Source of the DNA: Streptomyces sp. NRRL F-6131
Lineage (GTDB): Bacteria > Actinomycetota > Actinomycetes > Streptomycetales > Streptomycetaceae
Reading direction: 5' to 3'
Assembly (NCBI GenBank): GCA_000719695.1
Contig: JOHN01000105.1
Coordinates: 1-21,930, forward strand
Length of the DNA: 21,930 nucleotides
Within the stretch, counting starts at the first letter, position 1. Each line of letters starts with the position of its first letter. The notes beneath the pieces were generated by a model. It was not told the DNA's origin, made no database searches, and worked only from the letters and a program-made list of their open reading frames with translations. Below, in pieces: positions 1 to 8,061 of this stretch. Position numbers and translations under genes: made by a program.

Positions 1-283
1 CACCTGGCACGGCGTCGGCGAACCGGCCGTCCCCGTCCGCGACCTCGCCCGCGCCGCCGGCCGCGCCGCCGGCGTGCTCGCCCCGCCGCGCGCGGTGCCC
101 CCGGCGCAGGTAGCCGACGTCTTCGGCCCGCTCTTCGCCGACGCGCTCGCCCTCGACCAGAGCGTCAGCGGCGCCGCCGCCCGTAGCGCCCTGGACTGGA
201 AGCCCAACCACCCGGGCGCGGTCGCCGAGGTGGAGTCCGGCTCCTACCTCCCGACCACCGCGGACACCGTCACGAGCGCCTGA
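1..283 (+). CDS. NAD-dependent epimerase/dehydratase-like protein, C-terminal fragment
   Basis: The reading frame is open from the left edge (first full codon at base 2) to a TGA at 281-283, so only about the last 93 residues are present. The fragment begins TWHGVGEPAVPVRDLARAAG and later has a 'SALDWKPNHPG' stretch. These resemble the C-terminal part of extended SDR enzymes that act as NAD(P)-dependent sugar epimerases or dehydratases, where a 'vplreia.aiGr' helix is followed by an 'LGW.P.HPG' segment. The Rossmann nucleotide-binding domain and the catalytic Tyr/Lys lie outside the window, so substrate and activity cannot be judged. The gene converges on the acetyltransferase gene, with a hairpin at 310-339 between them. 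The family assignment rests on this short tail only. Confidence 0.72.
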   Translation, partial: TWHGVGEPAVPVRDLARAAGRAAGVLAPPRAVPPAQVADVFGPLFADALALDQSVSGAAARSALDWKPNHPGAVAEVESGSYLPTTADTVTSA

Positions 284-309
284 CCCCGCTCCCCCACACC
301 CCCACCCGA

Positions 310-339
310 CCGGCCCGGCGGCACACCGCCCCGGGCCGG
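310..339. terminator. Strong GC hairpin between convergent genes, likely bidirectional terminator
   Basis: A 9-bp stem (CCGGCCCGG pairing with CCGGGCCGG) continues, after a 2-nt bulge, into a further CGG/CCG stem closed by a CACA loop. It starts 26 bp after the stop codon of the epimerase fragment and also lies downstream of the converging acetyltransferase gene. There is no T-tract on either side, as is common for actinomycete terminators, so the function is inferred from position and stem strength. Bases 340-433 hold only GC-rich sequence with a 12-bp direct repeat (GCAGCCTGACCG on the minus strand) overlapping the acetyltransferase stop codon. Confidence 0.55.
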
Positions 340-433
340 CGGGGGGCGTGCGGGCCCGACCGACGACCGACGGGGGCGGCGGTCGGGCACCGCGCGGGCG
401 CTCGGGCCGCGGGCGGTCAGGCTGCGCGGTCGG

Positions 434-973
434 TCAGGCTGCGGTCGGTCGGGAGAGGCGGAAGAGGACGTTGGGGCGGAGGGGGCCCTCGGGGGCGGTC
501 AGGTCGTCGAAGTTCCCGGCCGGGTCGTGGGTCATGCCGAGGCGGGTCATCACCGCCTGGGAGCGGAGGTTGGTCGCGGTGGTCACGGCGAGGATCTCCG
601 GAAGCTCCAGGACGTCGAAGCCGAAGGCCAGGACGGCGCGGGCGGCCTCGGTGGCGTAGCCGAGACCCCAGGCGGAGCGGGCCAGGCGCCAGCCGATCTC
701 CACGCCGGTGAACGGCGCCTCGTAGTCGATCTCGTCCAGGCCGGCGAAGCCGATGAACTCACCGGTGGCCCGGACCTCGACGGCCCACCAGCCGTAGCCG
801 CGACGCTCGAACTCGGCCTCGAAGCGCGCCACGGAGGCGTCGCTCCGCTCCCGGGTGAGCGGTTCGCCCAGGTGCTGCCGGACCTCGGGGTCGGCGTTCA
901 TCTCCGCCCAGGGTGCGAGGTCGGAGTCGCGCCAGCGGCGGAGCAGGAGACGGTCGGTGTGCAGATCGGTCAT
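434..973 (-). CDS. GNAT-family N-acetyltransferase (RimJ/RimL type)
   Basis: This 179-residue protein has the features of the RimJ/RimL-like branch of GNAT acetyltransferases, which move an acetyl group from acetyl-CoA to an amine. The N-terminus MTDLHTDRLLLRRWRDSDL is the classic 'TeRLlLR.w...D' opening. The acetyl-CoA-binding motif A is seen as 'GVEIGWRL', followed by 'SAWGLGYATEAARAVLAFGF', the (Q/R)xxGxG/A-like loop and helix. The later 'TNLRSQAVMTRLGM' is the usual motif B region. The ATG at 973 was chosen over an upstream in-frame start because the family N-terminus begins there and because it overlaps the stop of the MFS gene (ATGA, 970-973), so the two genes are probably translationally coupled. 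The substrate is unknown. Pairing with an exporter suggests a detoxification role, which is inference. Confidence 0.9.
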   Translation of the reverse strand: MTDLHTDRLLLRRWRDSDLAPWAEMNADPEVRQHLGEPLTRERSDASVARFEAEFERRGYGWWAVEVRATGEFIGFAGLDEIDYEAPFTGVEIGWRLARSAWGLGYATEAARAVLAFGFDVLELPEILAVTTATNLRSQAVMTRLGMTHDPAGNFDDLTAPEGPLRPNVLFRLSRPTAA

Positions 974-2289
974 GGGGCCCACCCAACGCGATCTTCGCCG
1001 GCGGGGCAACCGTCATTTCGCCCCGCCCGCCCTCCGCCCGGTGCGGGGGCGCGCCGCGGGAGCAGGAGGAGGGGGGTGAACAGCAGCAGGAGACCGGCGG
1101 CGGCGAGCGCGGGGCGGGGGCCGGTGAGGGCGGCGAGGACGCCCCCCAGGGCGGTCAGGGCGGCGGTCGCGGCCTTGGCGGTGACCGACCAGGCGGAGAG
1201 GGCGCGGGTGGTGAGCTCGGGGGCCAGCTGTTCGAGACGGGTGGTGGCGAGGACCGGGTTGAACACGCCGATGCAGGTGATGAGGACGAACTCCACGGCC
1301 ATCACCAGCACGAGACCGCCCGCACCGGGGGCGACGAACACCAGCAGCACCGGCCAGCAGGCCCGCAGCGCACCGGAGCCGCGCAGGACCCGGGAGCGGC
1401 CGTACCGGGCGACCAGTCGGCCGGAGAGCCGGGAACCGAGCAGACCGCCGAGGCAGGGGACGGCCAGGGCGAGGCCGTACTGCCAGGGGGTGTAGCCGAG
1501 CCGGCCGAGGAGCAGCACGGCGAGCAGGGGTTCGGTGGCCATCACCAGCGCGTTGACGAGCACCGTGTTGAACAGCAGGGGGCGCAGGACCGGGTGGGCG
1601 AGGAGGTACCGCCAGCCCGCCAGGAGGCCGCCGCCCCGTCGAGCTGCGGGAGCGGACCCGGGAGCGGACCCGGAAGCGGACGCGGACGCGGGCAGCTGTG
1701 CGGATTCCCCGCCGTCGGCCCCGATCGCGCGGATGCCGAGGGCCGAGAGCAGGTGGCTCGCGGCGTCGGCCAGGACGGTGGCGACCGGGCCCAGGAACGC
1801 GACGGCCACCCCGCCGAGCGGTGGGCCGAGCACCGTGGCGGTCCAGGTGGTGGACTCCAGGCGGGCGTTGGCGGCGAGCAGGTCCTCGCGCCGGACGACG
1901 GACCGCAGGAAGGCACCGGAGACGGCACCGAAGGTGATGTCGGCGGCGGCCACCAGCACCGCGACCAGCAGCAGGTGCGGGAAGGTGAGCAGCCCGAGCG
2001 CGTACCCGGCCGGGATGCTCAGCAGGGCGGCGCAGCGCACCAGGTCCGCCGCGATCATCACCGGCCGTTTGCGGCGGCGTTCCGCCCACGGCCCGAGCGG
2101 GACGGCGACCAGCGCGCCGACGGCCGCCCCGGCGGCGGCGAGCGCGGACACCTGGGCGGGGCCCGCGCCGAGGACGTGGATGGCGATCAGCGGGAGCGCC
2201 CCGAAGGCGAGCCGGGTGCCGAGCGCGCTGACGGCGTAGGCGACCCACAGCCGTCCGAAGGCGCGGCCGAGCGATGCTGCTCGCGGCAC
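970..2289 (-). CDS. MFS transporter, probable drug or metabolite exporter
   Basis: A 439-residue polytopic membrane protein with about twelve hydrophobic segments, as in the major facilitator superfamily. After the first two helices comes 'PLGPWAERRRKRPVMIAAD', a motif-A-like cytoplasmic loop (G...D/E-R-x-x-R-K). A low-complexity Ala/Ser/Gly/Pro stretch (about 1640-1700) forms the central cytoplasmic loop, and the C-terminal half repeats the pattern. I favour the GTG at 2289 because GGAGGGGG sits 7 nt upstream of it. The ATG at 2343 has no clear ribosome-binding site and would place the coding region over the repeat motifs of the divergent promoter region. The gene is coupled to the acetyltransferase by an ATGA overlap and diverges from a LysR gene that likely controls it. 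The substrate cannot be told. Confidence 0.88.
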   Translation of the reverse strand: MPRAASLGRAFGRLWVAYAVSALGTRLAFGALPLIAIHVLGAGPAQVSALAAAGAAVGALVAVPLGPWAERRRKRPVMIAADLVRCAALLSIPAGYALGLLTFPHLLLVAVLVAAADITFGAVSGAFLRSVVRREDLLAANARLESTTWTATVLGPPLGGVAVAFLGPVATVLADAASHLLSALGIRAIGADGGESAQLPASASASGSAPGSAPAARRGGGLLAGWRYLLAHPVLRPLLFNTVLVNALVMATEPLLAVLLLGRLGYTPWQYGLALAVPCLGGLLGSRLSGRLVARYGRSRVLRGSGALRACWPVLLVFVAPGAGGLVLVMAVEFVLITCIGVFNPVLATTRLEQLAPELTTRALSAWSVTAKAATAALTALGGVLAALTGPRPALAAAGLLLLFTPLLLLPRRAPAPGGGRAGRNDGCPAGEDRVGWAP

Positions 2290-2425
2290 GGCGGCGCCCC
2301 CTCCCACAACCGGTGTTCGGACCAGCGTCCCGGACCGGGCCATCAAAGCCGCTGCCGACGTGCGGCGGCAAACAACCGGCGGAGGTTGCGGCACAACCGG
2401 TGGTTGTCGCCGTAGGGTGCGGGCC
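2290..2425. promoter_or_regulatory. Divergent promoter region with three ACAACCGG elements, probable LysR operator
   Basis: The 136-bp spacer between the LysR gene and the MFS gene contains ACAACCGG at 2306-2313, 2372-2379 and 2393-2400. The last two are 21 bp apart, close to two helical turns. The third copy forms a perfect inverted repeat, ACAACC-GGT-GGTTGT (2393-2407). The second forms CAACC-N6-GGTTG (2373-2388). Copies one and three share the longer CACAACCGGTG. Repeated dyads in a divergent LysR spacer are the normal layout of a LysR recognition and activation site. No convincing -35/-10 pair was identified. Binding by this LysR protein is inferred from position. Confidence 0.5.
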
Positions 2426-3361
2426 ATGGACCTCTCCGCCGTCCGCACCTTCGTGGCCGTCGTCGACGCGGGCGGCTTCCAGCACGCGGCGGCGGAGCTG
2501 GCGGTGACCCAGCAGGCGGTGTCGAAGCGGGTCGCCGTACTGGAGCGGGAGCTCGGGGTGCGGCTGTTCCACCGGACGCCGGGCGGCGCCCGGCCGACCA
2601 TCGACGGGCAGGCGTTCCTCCCGCACGCCCGCGCGCTGCTGCGGGCCGGGGAGCGGGCGCTGGCCTCGGTGCGGCCCGGGCGGCGGGCGCTGCGGGTGGA
2701 CGTGATCGGGCGGCGGCTGGCCCCGGCGGTGCTGCTGCGGGAGTTCCACCAGGCGCGGCCGGACGTCGAGCTGGACGTGGTGACGCTGTTCGACGTGGAG
2801 GCGGCGGTGGCGGCGCTGCGCGCGGGGACGATCGACGCGTCGTTCCGGGCCGTCACCATGCCGGGGAGCCGGCTGCCCGAGGACGTCCGGGCGGTGCGGG
2901 TGCACGACGAGCCGCTCGAACTGCTCACCGGCCCCGGCCACGCGCTGGCGGCGGCGCGCGCGGTCGCGCTCCCCGATCTGGCCGGGCACCGGATCTGGGT
3001 GCCGGGGATCGCCGCGGGGACGGAGTGGGCGGCGTACTACGCCGACCTCGCCGCCGCGTTCGGGCTGACCGTCGAGGTGACCGGGCCCGACTTCGGGACC
3101 GAGCTGCTGCTGGACACCGTCGCCGACACGCCGGCGCTGGCCACCTTCGTCGGGGCGCACACCCGGCTGGTCTGGCCGGCCGGCCACGACCTGCGGCGGA
3201 TCCCGGTGCGCGGTCCGGTGCCGGTGTACCCGCACGCGCTGCTCTGGCAGACGGACAACGCGCACCCGGGGCCGGCCGCGCTGCGCGCGCACCTGGGTCC
3301 GGCCCGGGAGGGCACCGGCACGGCCGGGACGTGGGTGCCGGACTGGGTGGTGCGGGCCTGA
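2426..3361 (+). CDS. LysR-family transcriptional regulator
   Basis: This 311-residue protein has the full LysR layout. Residues 1-60 are the winged helix-turn-helix: MDLSAVRTFVAVVDAGGF, then 'AAAELAVTQQAVSKRVAVLE', then 'LGVRLFHRT'. A linker helix follows ('AFLPHARALLRAGERAL'). From about residue 90 comes a two-lobed periplasmic-binding-protein-like effector domain, including 'RALRVDVIGRRLAPAVLLREFHQARPDVELDVV'-type strands. The ATG at 2426 was chosen because the family N-terminus starts there, with AGGG about 8 nt upstream; an earlier in-frame ATG at 2360 lies inside the operator region. The gene is divergent from the MFS exporter and acetyltransferase, which are its probable targets. The effector is unknown. 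Confidence 0.95.
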   Translation: MDLSAVRTFVAVVDAGGFQHAAAELAVTQQAVSKRVAVLERELGVRLFHRTPGGARPTIDGQAFLPHARALLRAGERALASVRPGRRALRVDVIGRRLAPAVLLREFHQARPDVELDVVTLFDVEAAVAALRAGTIDASFRAVTMPGSRLPEDVRAVRVHDEPLELLTGPGHALAAARAVALPDLAGHRIWVPGIAAGTEWAAYYADLAAAFGLTVEVTGPDFGTELLLDTVADTPALATFVGAHTRLVWPAGHDLRRIPVRGPVPVYPHALLWQTDNAHPGPAALRAHLGPAREGTGTAGTWVPDWVVRA

Positions 3362-3392
3362 CGGGCGCGGCTGCGACAGCGGGGCGCGCCGG

Positions 3393-4273
<881 letters not shown>

Positions 4274-4277
<4 letters not shown>

Positions 4278-6121
4278 CGGCCGGCCCCGACGGGGGCGGT
4301 GGCGGCGAGCAGTTGCCGGGTGTAGGGGTCCGCGGGGGCGGTGAAGAGCCGGTCGACGGGGGCGGTCTCGACGAGCCGGCCGTCCTTCATCACCGCGACC
4401 CGGTCGGCGAGGTGCTGGACGACGCCGAGGTCGTGCGAGATGAACAGCAGGGCGAGGCCGAGTTCGCGGCGCAGGTCGGTGAGCAGGTCGAGGATCTGGG
4501 CCTGCACCGAGAGGTCGAGGGCGGAGACCGGTTCGTCGCAGACCAGCAGGTCCGGCGCCGGGGCCAAGGCCCGTGCGATGGCGACGCGTTGGCGCTGGCC
4601 GCCGGAGAGCTCGGTCGGCCGACGGGCGAGCAGCGCGGCCGGCAGGCCGACCTGGTCGAGCAACTCGGCGACCCGGCGCCGCCGTTCGGCGCCGCGCGGG
4701 ACACCGGTGCGGGCGACCGCCTCGGCGACCACCCGCTCGACGGTGAACCTCGGGTCGAAGGAGCCCAGCGGGTCCTGCTGGACGGCCTGGACGCGCAGCC
4801 GGTCGGCGCGCCGGCGCCGTTCGGTGAGCGCGCTCCACGGACGGCCGTCGAGGCGGACGGTGCCGGTGTCGGGGCGCTCCAGACCGAGGACGATCCGGGC
4901 GGTGGTGGTCTTGCCGGAGCCGGACTCACCGACCAGGCCGAGCGTCTCGCCGGGGTGCAGGCGGAAGGAGACGTCCCGGACGACGGGACGGCCGGCGAAG
5001 GACCGCCCGATCCGTTCGACGTCGAGCAGCGGGGTGGTGCCGGTGGCCGGGGTGGGCTCCTGGACCGGCACCGGGGCGGCCTCGCGGACGGTGGCCCGCG
5101 GGTCCGCGGCGGCGGGGTGCCAGCAGCGGGCGCCGAGCGCGTCCACCGGCGGGAGGATGCTGCGGCAAGTCGGGTCGGCGGCGGCGCAGCGGGCCGCGTA
5201 CGGGCAGCCGTCGGGGGCGGGGGCGGGCCCGCCGAGGGGTTCCGGGGCGAGCCGGGTGCCGCGGGTGCGGGCGCCGGGGACGGCGGCGAGCAGGGCTCGG
5301 GTGTACGGGTGACGCGGTTCGGCGAGCAGCCGCGCGGTGGGGCCGGTCTCCACGATCCGGCCGCCGAACATCACCGCGACCCGGTCCGCGAGCCGGGCGA
5401 CCACCGACAGGTCGTGGCTGATCAGCAGCAGTGCGGTGCCCCGGCGGCGGAGCTCGTCGAGCAGGTCGAGGACCTGGGCCTGGACGGTGACGTCCAGCGC
5501 GGTGGTCGGCTCGTCGGCGATCAGCAGGTCGGGGTCGCCGGCGAGCGCGGAGGCGATCAGCGCGCGCTGGCGCAGGCCGCCGGAGAGCTGGTGGGCGTAC
5601 TGGGCGGCGCGCCGGTCCGGTTCGGGGACGCCGGTCCGTTCGAGCAGGGCGCGGACCCGGGCGGGGAACTCCGCGCGGGCGGCCAGGCGGTGGACCCGCA
5701 GCGGTTCGGCGACCTCGGCGCCGACGGTGCGCAGCGGGTCCAGCGAGACCAGGGCGTCCTGGAGGACGAGGCCGATCCGGCGCCCGCGCACCTCCCGCCA
5801 GCGGGCCTCGGTGAGGGTGGTGAGGTCGAGCCCGTCGAAGGCGAGCCGGCGGGCGGTGACCTCGGCGGCGGCGCGCCCGCCGGCGCCGGTGAGGCCGACC
5901 AGGGTGCGGGCGGTGACGCTCTTGCCGGAGCCGGACTCGCCGACCACGGCCAGGCACTCGCCCCGGTCGAGGGCGAGCGAGACGCCGCGGACGGCGTGCA
6001 CCGGGCCGAACCGCACGTCGAGGCCCTCGACGGAGAGCAGCGGCGGTGCACCGGGGTCGGACGCGGGAACGGCGGGAGCCGGGGCAGCGGGAGCCGGGTC
6101 CGGGGCGGCGGGGCGCGTCAT
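4274..6121 (-). CDS. Peptide/nickel-type ABC transporter ATPase, two nucleotide-binding domains fused (DppD-DppF type)
   Basis: This 615-residue protein joins two complete ATPase domains. Domain one has Walker A GESGSGKS at 61-68, signature LSGGLRQ at 179-185, Walker B LLIADEP at 199-205 and switch His 236. Domain two has Walker A GESGSGKT at 398-405, signature LSGGQRQ at 505-511, Walker B LLVCDEP at 525-531 and His 563. Between them is the oligopeptide-transporter extension, with HPYTRALL at 271-278 and cysteines 306, 312, 319 and 333, the pattern associated with an iron-sulfur site in Dpp/Opp ATPases. The protein would power import from the inner face of the membrane through the two permeases encoded upstream. 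Its ATG (6121) overlaps the permease stop (ATGA), and its stop overlaps the metallophosphoesterase start. The first 27 residues are an Ala/Pro-rich extension. Confidence 0.97.
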
Positions 6122-7041
6122 GCGTCGGTCCTCCGGGTGAAGCGGGCCTGGGCGCGGCGGCCGAGGACGTTGACGACGAGGGCGGTCGCGGTGATCGCCG
6201 CGCCCGGGAAGACGCCGACCCACCAGGCGGTGGCGAGGAACCGCCTCCCCTGGGAGAGCATCGCGCCCCACTCGGGGCTGGGCGGCTGCGGGCCGAGGCC
6301 GAGGAAGCTGAGCCCGGCGGCGGCGATCAGCGCGGTGCCGAAGCCGACGGTGGCGAGCACCAGCATCGGCCCGACGGCGTTCGGCAACACGTGCCGGACG
6401 ATCAGCAGCGGGCGCGGCAGGCCGAGCCCGACCGCCGCCTCCACGTACCCGGAGCGGCGGACGACGAGCGTCTCGGCCCGCACGATCCGGGCGTACCCGG
6501 GCACGAAGGCGATCGCGATGGCGAGCATGACGTTGAGCGAGCCGGTGCCGAGCACGGTCACGGCGAGCAGGGCGAGCAGGATCGGCGGCAGGGCGAGCAG
6601 GACGTCGGCGAGGCGCATCAGCACCTGGTCCGCCCAGCGGCCGCCGAGCGCGGCGGCGAGGCCGAGCAGGGTGCCGCCGGTGACGGCGAAGGCGGTGGCG
6701 CCGAGGCCGAGCAGCAGGGAGGGCCGGGCGCCGTGCAGGACGCGGGCGAACAGGTCACGGCCGAGCTGGTCGGTGCCGAACCAGTGCGCGGCGCCGGGCG
6801 GGGTGAGGGCCTCGGCCGGGTGGGTGTCGACGGGCGAGACGGAGCTGAGCAGACCGGGGGCGAGGGCGGCGAGCAGCAGCAGGGCGAGCGCGCCGAGGGC
6901 GAGGACGAGCGGCAGCCGCCGGGCGGCCCCGGCCCGGCCCCGGGGTGGGGCCGGGGCCGTCGGGGCCTCCGGAGTCTCCGCGGACGGCGCCTCCGGGACC
7001 GGCGCGGGGCCGGGTGCGGGGTCAACAGTGGTGTGGGCCAT
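6118..7041 (-). CDS. Peptide/nickel-type ABC transporter permease (DppC type)
   Basis: A 307-residue integral membrane protein. A Pro/Ala-rich cytoplasmic N-terminus (1-40) is followed by a first helix at about 43-65. Then comes the DppC-typical 'FGTDQLGRDLFAR' at 88-100 and about five more helices. The EAA loop that docks to the ATPase is visible at 201-220 (EAAVGLGLPRPLLIVRHVLP), and 'GLSFLGLGPQPPSPEWGAML' near 243-262 is another family hallmark. It pairs with the upstream DppB-type permease to form the channel. The ATG at 7041 lies 6 bp after the upstream stop codon, and the stop overlaps the ATPase start. The transported solute (peptide, nickel or other) cannot be told from the permease. 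Confidence 0.96.
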   Translation of the reverse strand: MAHTTVDPAPGPAPVPEAPSAETPEAPTAPAPPRGRAGAARRLPLVLALGALALLLLAALAPGLLSSVSPVDTHPAEALTPPGAAHWFGTDQLGRDLFARVLHGARPSLLLGLGATAFAVTGGTLLGLAAALGGRWADQVLMRLADVLLALPPILLALLAVTVLGTGSLNVMLAIAIAFVPGYARIVRAETLVVRRSGYVEAAVGLGLPRPLLIVRHVLPNAVGPMLVLATVGFGTALIAAAGLSFLGLGPQPPSPEWGAMLSQGRRFLATAWWVGVFPGAAITATALVVNVLGRRAQARFTRRTDA

Positions 7042-7047
7042 GGCGGT

Positions 7048-8061
7048 TCAGTCGGTCCTCAGCCGTGGGTCGATGACGAGGTAGAGCAGGTCGACGAGCG
7101 TGGAGATCACGACGAAGACCAGGGCGGAGAGCAGCACCAGCCCGATCACCAGCGGCAGGTCCTTGTTGGTGGTCGCCTGGAGGGTGAGCGCACCGATGCC
7201 GGGCCGGCCGAACACCGACTCGACCAGCACCGCTCCGCCGAGCAGCGAGCCGGTGAGCCAGCCGGTCAGGGTGACCACCGGCACGGCCGCGTGGCGCAGC
7301 GCGTGCCGCAGCACCACGGCGGCCGAACCCAGGCCCCGGGAGCGGGCGGTGAGCGCGAACGGCCGCCCGAGCGCCGTCTCCAGGCCCTCCCGCAGCACCT
7401 GGGCGAGCATCCCGGCGACCGGCAGTGCCAGGGTGACGGCGGGCAGCACCAACGCGGTGAGGCCGTCGTCCCCGGCGACCGGGAAGATCCGCCACTGGAA
7501 GGAGAAGACGGTGAGCAGCAGGATCCCGATCCAGTAGGAGGGGCTGGAGACGGCGAGCAGCTCGGCCAGCGAGCTGAGCGCGCGCAGGGCGGGCCGCCGG
7601 CCGGCCGTGCCGACGGCCGCGAGGAGCGCCAGCAGGACGGCCGATCCGAGGGCGGCCAGGCCGAGTTGGACGGTCGGCCCGAGCTGGTCGCCGATCAGTT
7701 CGGCGACCGGGCGTTGCAGCTGGTAGGACTCGCCGAGGTCGCCGGTGAGCAGGTGTCCGAGGTAGGTGAGGTACTGCACGGGCACCGGCCGGTCGAGGCC
7801 GTACTGCTCCTGGATGGCCGCCTTGACCTCGGGGGTGGCGGCCGTGCCGGGGCCGAGCATGACGGTGACGGGGTCGCCGGGGATCAGCTGGAGGGCGGCG
7901 AAGGCGACGGTGGCGGCGCCGAGCAGGACGGCGGCCGCACCGAGCAGCCGGCGCACGGCCGCCCGCAGGAGGCGCGGGGCCCCCGGCCTTCCCGGCGCCA
8001 CCGCCTTCACGGACTCCGCCCGCTCGATCTGCTCGATCTGCTCGACCTGCTCGGTGCTCAC
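7048..8061 (-). CDS. Peptide/nickel-type ABC transporter permease (DppB type)
   Basis: A 337-residue, six-helix permease. The first helix is 'LLGAAAVLLGAATVAFAALQLIPGDP', followed by the DppB-typical periplasmic segment 'YGLDRPVPVQYLTYLGHLLTGDLGESY'. The EAA-like loop is 'FALTARSRGLGSAAVVLRHA', and the end has 'VESVFGRPGIGALTLQATTNKDLPLV', both family hallmarks. The GTG at 8061 overlaps the stop of the binding-protein gene (GTGA, 8058-8061) and is preferred on that ground, although no strong ribosome-binding site is visible. An alternative GTG at 8010 has a nearby GGAG and would remove the odd Glu-Gln-Ile/Val repeat (about residues 4-13) encoded by a 9-bp DNA repeat. Confidence 0.93.
   Translation of the reverse strand: MSTEQVEQIEQIERAESVKAVAPGRPGAPRLLRAAVRRLLGAAAVLLGAATVAFAALQLIPGDPVTVMLGPGTAATPEVKAAIQEQYGLDRPVPVQYLTYLGHLLTGDLGESYQLQRPVAELIGDQLGPTVQLGLAALGSAVLLALLAAVGTAGRRPALRALSSLAELLAVSSPSYWIGILLLTVFSFQWRIFPVAGDDGLTALVLPAVTLALPVAGMLAQVLREGLETALGRPFALTARSRGLGSAAVVLRHALRHAAVPVVTLTGWLTGSLLGGAVLVESVFGRPGIGALTLQATTNKDLPLVIGLVLLSALVFVVISTLVDLLYLVIDPRLRTD
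8022..8057. repeat. Four tandem 9-bp units inside the DppB-type permease start
   Basis: The units GCTCGATCT (8022-8030), GCTCGATCT (8031-8039), GCTCGACCT (8040-8048) and a degenerate GCTCGGTGC (8049-8057) run head to tail. On the minus strand they encode a repeated Glu-Gln-Ile/Val tripeptide. Copy number changes would stay in frame. Confidence 0.75.

Noticed and set aside
2344..2928. N-terminal extension of the exporter frame into the LysR gene
   Set aside because: The extension translates to Ser/Arg/Thr-rich sequence lying antisense to the LysR coding region, and a well-placed ribosome-binding site supports a start at 2289.
4313..7084. Very long plus-strand open frame opposite the ABC transporter genes
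   Set aside because: Its translation is Gly/Glu/Val/Asp-rich with no motifs. It is the antisense shadow of well-supported ABC genes in GC-rich DNA.
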